Part shown: positions 1-33,890 of the stretch, one piece after another
Layout: each line of letters begins with the position of its first letter
Numbering within the stretch: position 1 is the stretch's first letter
NCBI GenBank assembly: GCA_009823395.1
Contig: CM020518.1
Span: forward strand, 13,681,001-13,745,000
From: Thamnaconus septentrionalis
Lineage: Eukaryota; Chordata; Actinopteri; Tetraodontiformes; Monacanthidae
Length of the DNA stretch: 64,000 nt
Reading direction: 5' to 3'
Notes under the pieces: generated by a model
Databases searched by the model: none
What the model was told of the DNA's origin: nothing
What the model saw: only the letters and a program-made list of their open reading frames with translations
Made by a program: the position numbers and the translations under genes

Positions 1-280
1 GATCACACATCAGGCCGACTGTACATCATACTTATTGCCTTAAGGAGCTTTTATGGATCTAGAAAACGTATAAGGATCAAAAAAAAAATGAAGCATACAT
101 TTGTCCCAGCTGCTTACAATCAGTGATTTGAAGACAAGGTCGTCGGTGCAGCTGTAGCGCCCATGCCCTCTGCGCGCGCTCACGCGTCCATTGCTCTCTG
201 TGGGCGCTCTCTCCCGGCCCGGCACGCAGATCTCGGCGCGACACCTGTAGGCGGCGATAACGGAGGGGTGTGTGCGTGAT

Positions 281-316
281 GGGGCGGAGCCGCTCGGACA
301 TGAGTAAATGACGTCA
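281..316 (+). promoter_or_regulatory. cnnm4: cnnm4 proximal promoter: GC box and full CRE
   Basis: A GC box (GGGGCGG, 281-287) and a complete palindromic cAMP-response element (TGACGTCA, 309-316) lie 32-67 bases before the cnnm4 start codon in a GC-rich stretch. An ATG at 308 overlaps the CRE. If transcription starts upstream of it, it opens a reading frame to 589 that overlaps the true start out of frame. The motifs are seen directly; promoter function is inferred from position. Confidence 0.5.
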
Positions 317-347
317 GCCCCCCAGGTCGCCAAACAGTCAAACAAAC

Positions 348-14204
<13,857 letters not shown>

Positions 14205-14215
14205 CCGGGCTCCCC

Positions 14216-14246
<31 letters not shown>

Positions 14247-15457
14247 GAGGAGGGGGCACCACCTTTGCACTGACTCACATTACACACACACACACACCGT
14301 CACCGCTTCTTCCTGTTTTCTTCCTCTGGGGGTTTTCCCCCTCTCGGCAGTGATGCAGACGGCCAGCGATGACTTGCACGTCTGCGTTCTGCGTTTCGGT
14401 TTTTTCCCTAACAGAGAAGAAAAAAACTCCTTCATCCTCCCCTGCATGCGGCCCTCCCACCTCCACCGCCCAACACGAGGCAGAAAATAACCACACCGAG
14501 GAGACGAGAGCACAGGGAGCGGGGGGGAGGGGGGGACAGAGAGCCCGGAGCTATTTGAAATGTAGATCACTGAGGTCTCAGTTCAGAGGTTCCGTTCGCC
14601 CGCTGGTGGCTTCAGCTCCTCTTCTCCTCGCTTCCGGCCTCGCGGACACTTTTGGGGGTTTTCATTCGGCCAAGGTTTTGAGATCTCTGCCTTTGCCCCC
14701 TTCCCACAGTAAAATATTAACCCTACCTCCCTTTAAGAAATAGTTTCCAAGTGTCTGTAGATCAGTTACAGAGCCCAGCGGGATCAGTGGCGGCCAACGC
14801 TGTCAAAGAATTTTTTCTTTTTTTTTTCTTTTTTTTACGAGTGCAGCATCCAAATCGTCGTCGTTAGATATGATTGAATACGGCACCATCCACAGTGTTG
14901 ACCCCGGTACCTGTGAAAACACTGGAGCGACTAGCATTTTTAACTTTTTGTTTGGAAGACAGTTCGGTTTGGTGTCTCAAATCTGGTTTGAGTTTTACCT
15001 CGGGTAAAAAAAAAAAAAAAAAAAGATCTAGCAGTCGTCACTCACAGAGCCCCTGGTAATTTCAGGGTCCGTAATGGTTAAATGTCCCATATTAGTCCCC
15101 ATTTTCACGTCTTTATTTCTAATCCTGGACTCCAGTGAAGCGGCACCCATGGATTAATTAGAAAACTGCTTGTTGGTCCCTTTGTTTGCTGCCTCCGGCT
15201 TAACTGGCCTTTAGTTGGACGTTCAACGTGTTTCGAAGGGGGACAAAAACAAGGCAGAGCTATGAGTGATCACTTTGTGACATCACAAAGGGTTGATAAG
15301 TCTAAAAGTTATCAAAAAGGGTCGCTGGAGTGAATTTGGCGCAAGGCAGAGGCTGTCATTCTTTGGCTAGCCACATCGAGATCTTCTCCGCGATGATTCG
15401 CCGACACCCGCGAAGCTTCGGCGCGGGTCACCCCGGGCGACGTGCGCTCCGGGGGTT

Positions 15458-15495
15458 CTGTTTTGTTTCAGCGTAGCTCCACCGAAACAAAACAG
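15458..15495 (+). other. Perfect 12-bp hairpin in cnnm4 3' UTR
   Basis: CTGTTTTGTTTC (15458-15469) and GAAACAAAACAG (15484-15495) are exact reverse complements separated by a 14-base loop. In RNA this would form a stable stem, immediately after a GC-rich stretch. Its function is unknown. Confidence 0.6.
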
Positions 15496-18461
15496 GCTTT
15501 CTTCCTCGCCAGACTTCCACTTATCTGTTTGATCAGGACGCAGTCCAGAGATGTGGCCTGTTCACTGTGGGGCTGACACAAACAGACGGCGAAACAACAC
15601 CACAAACTGGGCGGCGTTGAGGGGGAGACAGAAGAACAGAAGAAACAAAACTAGCCTGGCTGGAATAAATACAGATGTTAGGGATGTATTCTTGTATTGT
15701 CGAGGGACACAAACCTAACATGTAATAACTATTTTTATGTTTAAGAGGCAGAGATCTCAAAATTCTGAGGACACCGCTGAAAGTGTTTCCACGGTTCATC
15801 GACGCAGGACACCGGCTGGGTTCCAAATCACTACTGTCGACCTGGGGAACGCTCTCCCAAAAAATGCACACTGCTGTTTTGCACTAACCGGATGTTACAA
15901 GTGTTTGTTTTGTTGTTGGTTTTTTAACCGTCTCTCTCTTCTTCTTCTTCTACCGCAAGCTTTTTGAATTGCGAACAAGATGAGAGAGAGGATGCGAGGG
16001 CGAGAGCTGTGTTTCATCACCACAACGTTAACCCCTCATTATAAGCGTGTTAGCTGGGAGGGACTTGGCTAGCTTGCGGATGCTAAAGATGGCTGGCACG
16101 CTAGCGCCAATCCCTTCCATTGCTAAGTCGACAGTCTGACGTGTATTCAGTGTGTGTCCATCGCTTCCGAGTGCGCCGCAATTTAGCACACTTCAAAGCG
16201 TTTTAGAAGGTATGTGATTTGTGACGCCAATGGACTGGAAATTCTTTTATTCTCTCTTTTTTTCTTTACTAGCGATGTCCAGATTAGTTCCGTAATCCAT
16301 GTCTGTCACACATGCGAGTTTAATTGTTTCCTCTTTGTTTTCTTCCAAAGAGTTCTTTCCAAAGATCATATTTGTAGCAGACAAGGTTTTGCTTCCTATT
16401 AGTTTCATTCTTTTAAGGTCTGGTTTTAGGAAAGCCAAAGCACGGTTTAGATCCGAGAGAACTGTTATTGCTAAAGGCTGTTGGTCAACGGATTCACCCG
16501 AGTGCTTCCCCTCAGCGAATCCTTCTACTCCACCAGCAGACGGGCCAGACTGACTCGGCGCACGTGTGGCCGTGACTTACTCAAGCCATAAGTCTGACCA
16601 GTTTCGCCCCGCACGAGAGGCTATTTTCTCTGTTTTATTGTTGTGAGTCGACTTCGAGTCATCCGTAAGCTGAGCTTGATTTTGAAAAAAATAAAATTGA
16701 CGACGACTTTTTAATCCATTAATTGGCAAAAATGTCGCCGGCAAACTACCGGCCGCCATTCGAACGTCAAACTGAAATTGACCTCGCGCACGCAGGGACG
16801 CAGTGATTTTTTTCTGCTCAGAAGGAGCTACTGTGTCGAGGACGGATGCAACTGTGGACGTCTTCATGATCTACCTCTGTCCAAGAGGGATATCGAGATA
16901 TTTATTCAAAGCTGTATTTATTTCTCTATATTTGCCGGTCAAATTTGCCGTTTTATATTTGAGCATTTTTTTTTTTTTAATATATTCTTTTCTCTGTTGT
17001 CTAAAGTGAAGGAAAGGCTGCTCGTTCCACGGTACTTTACACTGCACTCCAACCCAACTGCTCGCCGGGTCGCAGTTCCCTGTGATGTGCGAGTCTCGGC
17101 AATAAACGCACGGTCGCACAGCGGAAAAACCTGATCGCGTCACGCTGGAAACTCAAGTCGAGCGGCCCGCTAATGATTACACAGCACTCCACAGTGGACA
17201 AGGCCCTGCCGTAATGTGCATGCTGGTTCACCGTCACAGCAACAGGGACTCGAAGGGAATTGTGCTGCAGTTGCTCTTAACTGAATGTGTGTGTTTGGTT
17301 TGGTTTGGTTTGGTTTGGTTTGTTTTTTCCTGCTGTGCAGCTGGTCAACATCAGTCCAAAAAACGCAGGTCACACACTGGACAAGGGAGACATCAAAGAT
17401 AAGGACAGTATATGTTGATTTTTTTTATTTTTTTTTAATGGTATAATCCTTCAAATGCACAGGAATCCACAGTGGTGACTCCATGGACACCAGATCTCAC
17501 CGATACTCAAACAAAATGACTTGAGTAAAGTCAGTGGGGGAGGAACCGATTGGATCCAGACGCACTGGATTCTCCACCGAGGCTCAGACAGACTCCTTTT
17601 GTCCTTGTCCTTTTTTTTTGTTTGTTTGTTTTTTTTTGGTCGCTGACACTGAGCCCTGTGCAAAGGAAGGAGTTGGCGCAAAGAACACTGAAAACAACAC
17701 ACAGCACAACAACAACTCGAGGTCCATTTTATGGAAACGAAAAAAAAAACAAAAAAACAAAAACAAAAAACATTCCACTGCATGTGTCGACACTGTTTTC
17801 ACTCGGGCGACGCCGGGACCCCTTAAAAAATAAAAGTCCCGGTCTGTGGTCGCTGCAGATGTACATACTGTGAGCTACAGGTTGAATGGACACGGCGCTC
17901 AGCGCGAGGTGTCAGGCGGACCAGCGGGGCCGGCGGGTCGTGACCCCGCCGGGCCGACGATAAAAGAGATTAACGCGAAGACGACTGTAGCGGCTCACCC
18001 TTCGCTCGCTGCGGGTGAGCGGCTGAGCTCGCACGTTAAAGCCGCCCGCATGTAACCCCACCCCCGACCGCCACCGCCCCCACCCCACACCCTACTCCTC
18101 CTATGTATGCAGTAACACTGAAAACAGTTTAAGTGACCATTGAGATGGACTATTTTGTTGATGATAGTCATTTATTTGAATAGATGGGGGGATCCAAGAA
18201 CTTTTTTTTTTTTTTTTTTTTTTTTGCAGGCACTGACCTGCGAAGAGTCATGTAGCATAAGTCTGAAGAGGTCGATATTCCAAAGCATTTCTCTTCTCGT
18301 GGGACAAAGGTTGACGAGCAACCCGGCCTCGGGGAGGCGCGTGCAGAGAGAGGGGTTTATTTTCTTACCTTAATGTCTCGATGACAATCTCAGTGTCAAA
18401 AGCTCGTTGCAAGACCTTGGTTTCTTAAGTTTGTATTACTCGTGCGTCGGTTTTTCTTTTT

Positions 18462-18492
<31 letters not shown>

Positions 18493-18920
18493 GTGTGTGC
18501 GCGCGCGCGTGCGCGTGCGTGCTTTACCAAAACCGACGCGGCAAACCTGGGGTCACGCAGTTGTTCCGGCATGGGGAACACCTACGGTACACCAAACAAC
18601 AACAACAAAAAAAAAGAAAATGCACAGAGACGGGAGGAATTAGTGAGATTAACAGGGGGACCAGCATCTTGTTTATACCTCTTGGTGCTTCTGTGAGCTG
18701 AGTCTAGCTTCAGCGAACCTCAGTTGAAAAAATGGAATCTGGTTTATTCAGCGTTATTGAACCAAAAAGAAAGAAAATGATGATTTTCTTCATGTAAAAA
18801 AAGAAAAAAAAGAGAAAATATTCAGACCCGCCTGCTGGTTCTAAGGTTTAATGTAGCGACTGGTCCCATTCAGTAAAGCCACTGGTTGGCTGTGTGACCA
18901 CCAGTCTATATGCCTGGACA

Positions 18921-18926
18921 AATAAA
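18921..18926 (+). terminator. cnnm4: Proximal poly(A) signal candidate, cnnm4
   Basis: An AATAAA hexamer in AU-rich DNA, about 4.7 kb after the stop codon and followed by T-rich sequence. Confidence 0.4.
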
Positions 18927-19298
18927 AACAACTACTGTAATTATTTTTGTTGTATTTAATTTATAGGTAAGAATGTATTTATTGTTTTATTGTTCTGTTT
19001 TTTTTTTTTCTTTCTTTTTGGTCGAATGCGTGTGCACCTGAAGGTGTAGCTCTGTAAAACGGGCTTCCGGCTGTGAGATGCAGCTTTCATTGGGTCGTGT
19101 GTACCCAGAGACACTGTGTTATTCAGTTCCCTGATTGCTGTTTGTGTTCTGAAACTGTATATATATATTCTGTACATGAAAGGCATTTATGTGACGCTGA
19201 AAGAGATGTAGATGAAGAAAAAAAAAAAGTCTATTTATTCATGAGAGATGAGAAGTGAGTTCTATTTGCATTGTTTTGCTAGGAAAGCATTAAATAGC

Positions 19299-19304
19299 AA
19301 TAAA
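19299..19304 (+). terminator. cnnm4: Distal poly(A) signal candidate, cnnm4
   Basis: AATAAA in the context AGCAATAAACC, followed within 30 bases by GTTGACC and then TGTTGC/TTTCTC-rich DNA. It lies after a typical AU-rich 3' UTR end and before the cnnm3 promoter region. Confidence 0.5.
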
Positions 19305-19320
19305 CCTTGCACAGAGTTGA

Positions 19321-20880
19321 CCTCAATTTACTCCTCACATTCTGTTGCTTTCTCTGCAGTAAAAATCTGACTGTGTGTCCTAACTTTTATGTTTAAAATT
19401 ATTTAAAATTTTCATTCAATTAAAAAAAAATATCTCAATGTGCCCTCTAAGCAATACGTTTATAGTCCAGAAGTATGCGATTTGGCACGCACCTATTTCC
19501 TCTCTAATCCTCCTCCTCTTTTATCTCCCTTTTGCCTCTTTTTTTTTTTTTCCGTTCCCACGCTTCCGTCTCCCTTTTCAAGCCTTTTTCCTCATTAATT
19601 TTTTTCGGCCCTTATCTTCGCCTCTCTCCTGCCGCTCAACGGTATTGAAATTCCTCGTGCACCGACTGCCGGTCCAATCTGCTAAGCTGTTTTTATTGTG
19701 CCGACCTTTTATGGGACAGCTGCGGGGGAGCGAGGCTTATCATCAACTCCCTCGTGTTGTTTTTGCTCCTGTGCTGGCACGACGGCTAGACCTGAATGAA
19801 GGTTAAATATTTTCTGGCTCAGGGACCTCCGGTCACTGAGGTATTCCACGCTGTGTATCATTCACTGGTGGATGTTTGAAATGTTTGAGGCTGCAGATAT
19901 GCGGAGCAACAGAGAGAAACAAAGGGCTCAGTGAGGAAAAAAAGGCCCGCTGTGTTTTTGCTGCACTGACTGTTGTTCTGTGCGGATGCAGGTAGGTCAG
20001 TTTGTGTGGGCCGTAATCTACTGACCTGCAGGCTAAAAAAGTTGCAATCACAGTCAAGGTTCAGACATTTAGGGTTCCACTTTTTTAATGAAATGGTTGA
20101 ACTTCACTCTGAATATTGTGGGTACATACAGAGGATAGGAGACTCAAGTGTGTCAGTTTTACATGAAGGCTTTAGCATGTTTAATGTTTTTATTTTTTAT
20201 TTTTGATGGGCTCTAATCTCTAAAACCTGGAGCAGTTCAAGCTGTGGATTTGAAGCAGTGTGTGCACATGTTCTGCTGGCTCAGAAATTCTAAATTCATC
20301 CAGAAGGTTTCAATTGATGGCTAGTACCACCTGGGCCCTGCCTTCTAACCAGACTATATAAACCCTATCTGGCCGCTGATTGATTTACTTGCCCTTTTTT
20401 CCCCTCAATTTCTTCTGATCACGTCACACACTTTATTCAAACGCATGCATACACCCATACATCACGTCTGCACTTGTTGTTGTTGTTTTTGTTTGACTTT
20501 CCTAAACAACACGTGACTGTGTCTCCCGCCCGCTTTGTCTCATGTCATGAGCTGGATCATGGCATAGCTAATTTTGAAAACTAAATTTACACTTACATTT
20601 CATTTATTTTCCTATTTACTGTTTTGATGTGTCACGTTACATAACAGGTGCACTTCGCAGCGTACTTCTCGGCGAAAACGCTCGATAATGCTTTCACAAT
20701 TGTGAGTATGTAGTACAGAAGGCGCCTGTGTGAATTTAGTACACAGCAAGCGTTTTAATTTGCATGAATTAGGCGGATAAACGACGCTGGTGAATGGCTT
20801 ATTATGAAACGAACAAAGGTGGCGGCGGTGGTGGTGGAGGTTAGGGGGGTGTGATTCTCACGTTTCATTCGCTGTGAGCA
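19321..20880 (+). other. cnnm4-cnnm3 intergenic region
   Basis: About 1.8 kb separates the end of cnnm4 from cnnm3. This part is AT-rich with pyrimidine tracts (19500-19560) and no gene-like frame. The last 250 bases before cnnm3 are its promoter region. Confidence 0.6.
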
Positions 20881-20894
20881 CAAGCCACACTCTT

Positions 20895-21107
20895 ATTGGC
20901 TACTTCGGGGAGGGGGCGGGGCAGTGAAAGAAAAAAAATAACAAAACACCCCGAGCTCGTAGAACCAAAATGTACAGTCCGCGGGCGCTGCGCCCCTTAA
21001 TGTAGAGCCAAAATGGCTGCCACACAACTCCGGTTTCTGTGTACGTTTCTTGGCTGACTCGCGCCCCCCAGTGGGCGGGGCAGCTGCGGAGCTCGGGGGT
21101 CACATGA
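20895..21107 (+). promoter_or_regulatory. cnnm3: cnnm3 proximal promoter (CCAAT, GC boxes, YY1-like)
   Basis: Seen in order: inverted CCAAT (ATTGG, 20895-20899), GC box GGGGGCGGGGC (20912-20922), a YY1-like CCAAAATGGCTGCC (21008-21021), a second GC box GGGCGGGGC (21073-21081) and an E-box TCACATGA (21100-21107). No TATA box is evident, consistent with a housekeeping-type promoter. Function is inferred from motif density and position just before the start codon at 21140. Confidence 0.5.
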
Positions 21108-21139
21108 TCCTCGAAAGAGCCAGCCTGACCAAATCCAAT

Positions 21140-29476
<8,337 letters not shown>

Positions 29477-30906
29477 CGCGCTAGCGTCTTCCCGCTGTGA
29501 CAGGGGGGGAAAAAAAAAAAAACAAACACACAACAACGACACACGACGACGGCAAGACCTGCTCCAACCAAGTAGACATTTATTGATTTCATTTCATCCC
29601 GACGAATCACCTGTGGCCGGATCGCAGCTATTGGACGAGACTGGAGCCAAAGTGATGTTTGCCTCTTCCTGTCCATTCGCACTTGTCTCCCCTCCCCTGC
29701 TGCCGCCACCCCCAAAAGCACTTCCCTTCGAAATTGTTATTATCGTGTGCTGTTTTATAAGCCTTGGGACTATGTGTGTAAATATATATTATAAATGAAG
29801 ACGTTCTATTTTATTTCGGAGGTGCCGTCACCTCCAGGTTCAGCCTGTCGACCTGAACTCTGCATCGTCAGTCATTCCTCAGCGTCAGTCTGTCCGGGTG
29901 CCAAAGCTATGTGTCTGATTGTGCGTGTCTGTTTGTCCTGTTCACCGAAGGCATCCGTCCGTTTGAGACGTCCGTTGCTCATTGAATGCCCCACCCACCC
30001 CCCACCCCCTTAAAAGCAGGTTGTCTGATGACTTTGTGTCAGAAGCGAGGAGGCACGACTGAGTCTTGTCCAACTGATGAAAAGAAAGTCGCTTCATCTC
30101 TTCAGTTTAACTGCCCGTGGTTAGTTTGCACCTGCACGGTGGCGGTGATCCGGAGAGAAACGGCCGCTGCTTTACATGTTGTAGAACAGCCTATGCTAAA
30201 GATGACGTTGTTACTTTCCAGGTTAAGTATTAAACAACTAGATTTCATTGATTTTCCGAAACGTGTTATTTGAATGTATTTGATATCAGATCCAGCCTGT
30301 AATTTCTATCCGATATGCATCGCTGTAATTAAAATCAGGACTGTCTCTCTGCCGCACTGACACACACTTTGATTAAGTTTGTGTGTCACAATCAACCCGG
30401 TGTGTGTGGATTTTTCAAGAGAAGGTGTATTTGGACCAACCATTTCAAGCGCGAACAGAGGGCACCAGATGCGAGTCCGACGGCCGGCCGTGACTTTGTC
30501 CCTCGTAAACGACGACGACGTTGCTGCCACCCTTTGTGACATCACAAAGGGCTTAATTCCCCGAAACTTTTTTCCTTCCTCGTGACGCGGGCCCTTCTTG
30601 CAAAGCTGCCGCGAAGAAAGCCCGCGGGGAACTTTCCTCCGTTAGCATCCACGTCAGCCGGCCATTAGCCTCCCCCGCGTGTCTCCCAAGTGTGTCCGCG
30701 GTGCGCCGTCTCTCACAGACGTCGACACGCCGTCTCGCACCGATGCTGTATTGTTGACTGCTGTGGTTTCTTTTCTGAGAATTATGCTGTCGGTTCTCTT
30801 GGCTGCTAAAGCAAAACAAAACCCCAGCCTCCTTTGATGTGCTGCCGCGGTCATTCCTCTCATCGGTGTTGATCTGAGGCAAATTCTCTCTGCGTTTCCA
30901 TCCATC

Positions 30907-30908
<2 letters not shown>

Positions 30909-30997
<89 letters not shown>
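30909..30997 (+). repeat. Compound (CA)n(TA)n microsatellite
   Basis: About 16 CA units run directly into about 27 TA units. The TA half is self-complementary. Confidence 0.95.
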
Positions 30998-31000
<3 letters not shown>

Positions 31001-31867
31001 AAATTCATAACAATAATAACAAAATCCCCAAACATCTTCACTCAATACCAGAAAAGTTCAGGAAGCAAGGTGATAAATCCACTCAGGGTCCATTCAGGTC
31101 ACATTTGGAGAGTTTAGTTTTTCTTGTCGTCAAAAAGCCAATTTCATCACTTCCTATTACATAAAAAAAAAAATTCTTCACATCAGTTTCAAGGTTTTTA
31201 GCTCTGGATAAACAAGACAGACCAGAGACACCTGATGGTGACCAGACACAAAACCCGGACTGAGTTCCGTTCGCCATTCCTTCACCTCGCCGAGGGGACA
31301 CACCCATGAGAGGATCAATCACGGCCTGAACGCGCTCTTGTCTGGTGTCGACACCGTCGTGCGACCATCGTGAGCCAACAGCCGTTTTTCAGTCATCGTT
31401 TCTGTCTCCCGTCATTCCATTTTGCTGTTTGATCACTCAGTGTTATCGCTCTTCAGCTCATTCCAAAAGGAAAACAAAGAAGCGGGGGGGAAAAAAATCG
31501 AAAAATAAAATTCCAAGTAAATATTTTTCAACAGTTTTTTTTTTTGCTCTGATGGGTTTGTTTGTATTGTATGAGAGGACTGAATGTACCGAGATAATCA
31601 TTGCTTTGATTGAAACTGTGTATAAATACATGAGCGCTTTGATAGACGAGTGTTTGAAGGATGTAGTTTCTAGTCAATCTCAGATTTCAGGTACAACACT
31701 GTTACTAGTCGAGTTCAACTTAAACCTTTAATCGATTCCTCTTCCTGTCCAGGTTACATTTGTACAGACTTTGTTAATTTTATTCTTTCAGTATTGCCGC
31801 CAGTTTTTTTTGGGGTGCGTTGAGAATCCATTGCATTTAACACTTTCAATAATCCAGTTTCTTAGGA

Positions 31868-31873
31868 AATAAA
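31868..31873 (+). terminator. cnnm3: Candidate poly(A) signal, cnnm3
   Basis: AATAAA in the context TAGGAAATAAACTG, followed about 20-40 bases later by T-rich sequence (CTGCTTCTCTTCCTGTT). Confidence 0.4.
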
Positions 31874-31890
31874 CTGAATCCTGTTCTAAG

Positions 31891-32160
31891 CGACTGCTTC
31901 TCTTCCTGTTCTCACGCACACACACAGCACGGCCTTTTTTAAAGGTCCCATTTTACACCTATTGTCAGTGGAACGGCCTTGCGTCCATATTCATATGGAA
32001 CAGAGTCCATATGAGAAATTTAATAATTCACAAAATTCCAGAAAACAGCATTAAGCCCTCTGTTTATAGCCTCCAGCAAATTGGAAAATTTATTTATTTA
32101 TTTTTTTATTTCCACATTATTTGAGTTGATTTTATTCACGAAATTTCGTCTTTTTTTTCC

Positions 32161-32198
<38 letters not shown>

Positions 32199-33842
32199 CG
32201 TGCACATTTGGTAAACAGCTACAGAGGACACACGGGAGACGTGCTTTCTCGTGCAGTGGTTGTTGTTTTTTTCTGACGAACAGAAGAGAAAAATGTATGA
32301 TGTGCAAGCGTGACTCTTTCATAACCTCACCGACCTACAATCCACTTCCTGTTGGGTGAGCGAGGCCCAATGAGGACTGTGACGACTTCTGGCGTGAGTG
32401 ATATGCAAATGATGTGATCACACAGTAAATGAGGCGATGAATGGAGCTTGGGTAAACGGCCTTGCAGTGGTGAGCCTCGCTTTTTTTCCGTTTCTGCCGC
32501 TGCGGCAACCTAGTTGGACACCACAGCTGTCTGCTGCCTTTAAAGCGCCAGACGAAGACAAAATCGAGAGATCCTGCGACGTGTTGGCCGCCACGCTGCT
32601 GCTGCACATTAGCCAGAATGCTGCTGGATAGCATGTTAGCAACAGGACTTTATTAAGAATTATTTGATAACGCTTTACGTCTTTTTGAATTGCCCTCTTT
32701 GTCTTTGCTAAGACACGAACAAAGAGCAGCGCTGAAAAGATGTTTGTCTTTCACTTCTTTATTTGCTGTCTTTAGCGAGCGCTCGCTCGAACACTGTGGC
32801 TCACCACAGCTCCGCTCCGTGACACGTGGCTGACGACAGAGAGCCTCCAGCGGCAGCAAACAGGCTGCATTTTCAGAAACTGCTTCCATTTATTAATCCC
32901 ATTTTGCTGAGATGCAGTCCAAGTTGGTCCTGACACCTTTGTAAGTTTCCATTCTCGTTTCATGGGCTCTGAATAATGCAGCTCTTTCGGTACTTTTGTT
33001 CGGGGCTTGTTTCATTAGTTGCATTTCTGTTTGAAGTGAAATCCCGTCTTTGAAGCGTTTGCAGATCTCCCTGCAGAAAAGGTTAATGGACTGCAATGGT
33101 TTGCAGGAAATGTGCCGGAAATCCCACCTCACAAGAGGATGCGGGTTTGGTTAGCTGCGCCTGTTTTCTCCTGAAAGCTCAAAGGAAGGCTTGACTCGAG
33201 GTGTACGGTTCGTGCGAGTCGGCCGGTCCGGTTTGGGAATGCCGCTGTTGGAGCGAGTGCATCAATTTTGGAGGGCTGGAGCCAGACACAGAGAGTGCGC
33301 GCGACATCACTTCCTGCTTTACTCTGCAATTTTTTTCTTTCTCCCCGAAGTCTGAGCAGTCAAAGCTTAAATCAGTGTGCGTGTGTACATCACGGTGACC
33401 TTAAAAAGTCTGCTCCGCTTTTTTACACGCAGAGGAAGTGGTAAGGAGGTGGAGGTAACTGCAGGACCTGCTGCTTCTAAATGGAACTCTCTCTCTGTGA
33501 TGCGCAGTTGGAGGTGTCGACGCGTGAACAGATCAGTCGCTCGCTTCCCGCCAATGTCAGCAGTTTGTGACTTTGAGTTATCTCAGGCTTTGGATGGGTG
33601 AGTTCCAAACAGACTTCTCACGACTACACTTATGTAGGACAAGTGAAAGTATTATTGTATGGACAGTTTTATTATTATTTTCCTTTCTTCTTTCAAATAA
33701 GTCTCGGAAAAAGCTTCCAGTGAAAGACTCAATAGATCTCAGATATGGGATGAATAGCGGATCGTTGCCCAGTAGCTTTGAACCGATTGCCTGCTAGAGC
33801 GTGATGTGCTGAGTCTGCTGTTGGAAACCTGTTTGCCGTTCC
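31891..33842 (+). other. cnnm3-il1b intergenic region
   Basis: About 2 kb with a (CT)n tract (32164-32194) and no recognised gene. Near its end an AGAGGAAGTG element (33431-33440) matches the PU.1/ETS consensus used by myeloid promoters. It is a possible part of the il1b promoter, though no TATA box was identified. Confidence 0.4.
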
Positions 33843-33890
33843 AGCCCACCTGAAGTGGACGAGCGGAGGCCTGAATCCAGCAGCGTCAGC

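Larger units (their letters stand above)
14205..19320 (+). other. cnnm4: cnnm4 3' untranslated region and downstream
   Basis: No gene is seen here. The stretch starts with GT and CA microsatellites just after the stop codon. It has a 12-bp perfect hairpin at 15458-15495, one copy of the dispersed TGACATCA near-palindrome (15271-15292), poly-T (18199-18225) and a GT/GC repeat (18463-18512). It ends in AU-rich DNA with two AATAAA hexamers. If the distal signal is used the 3' UTR is about 5.1 kb. Its extent is inferred from the absence of other genes and the signals at its end. Confidence 0.55.
29477..31890 (+). other. cnnm3: cnnm3 3' untranslated region (inferred)
   Basis: No reading frame of note. 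The region holds a copy of the dispersed near-palindrome (30530-30551), a compound (CA)n(TA)n microsatellite (30909-30997) and a candidate poly(A) hexamer AATAAA at 31868-31873. Whether the mRNA reaches that far is inferred. Confidence 0.45.

Noticed and set aside
1..347. Minus-strand 102-codon frame (40-345) possibly from an upstream gene
   Set aside because: It overlaps the cnnm4 promoter, lacks splice or domain evidence and ends in AT-rich DNA.
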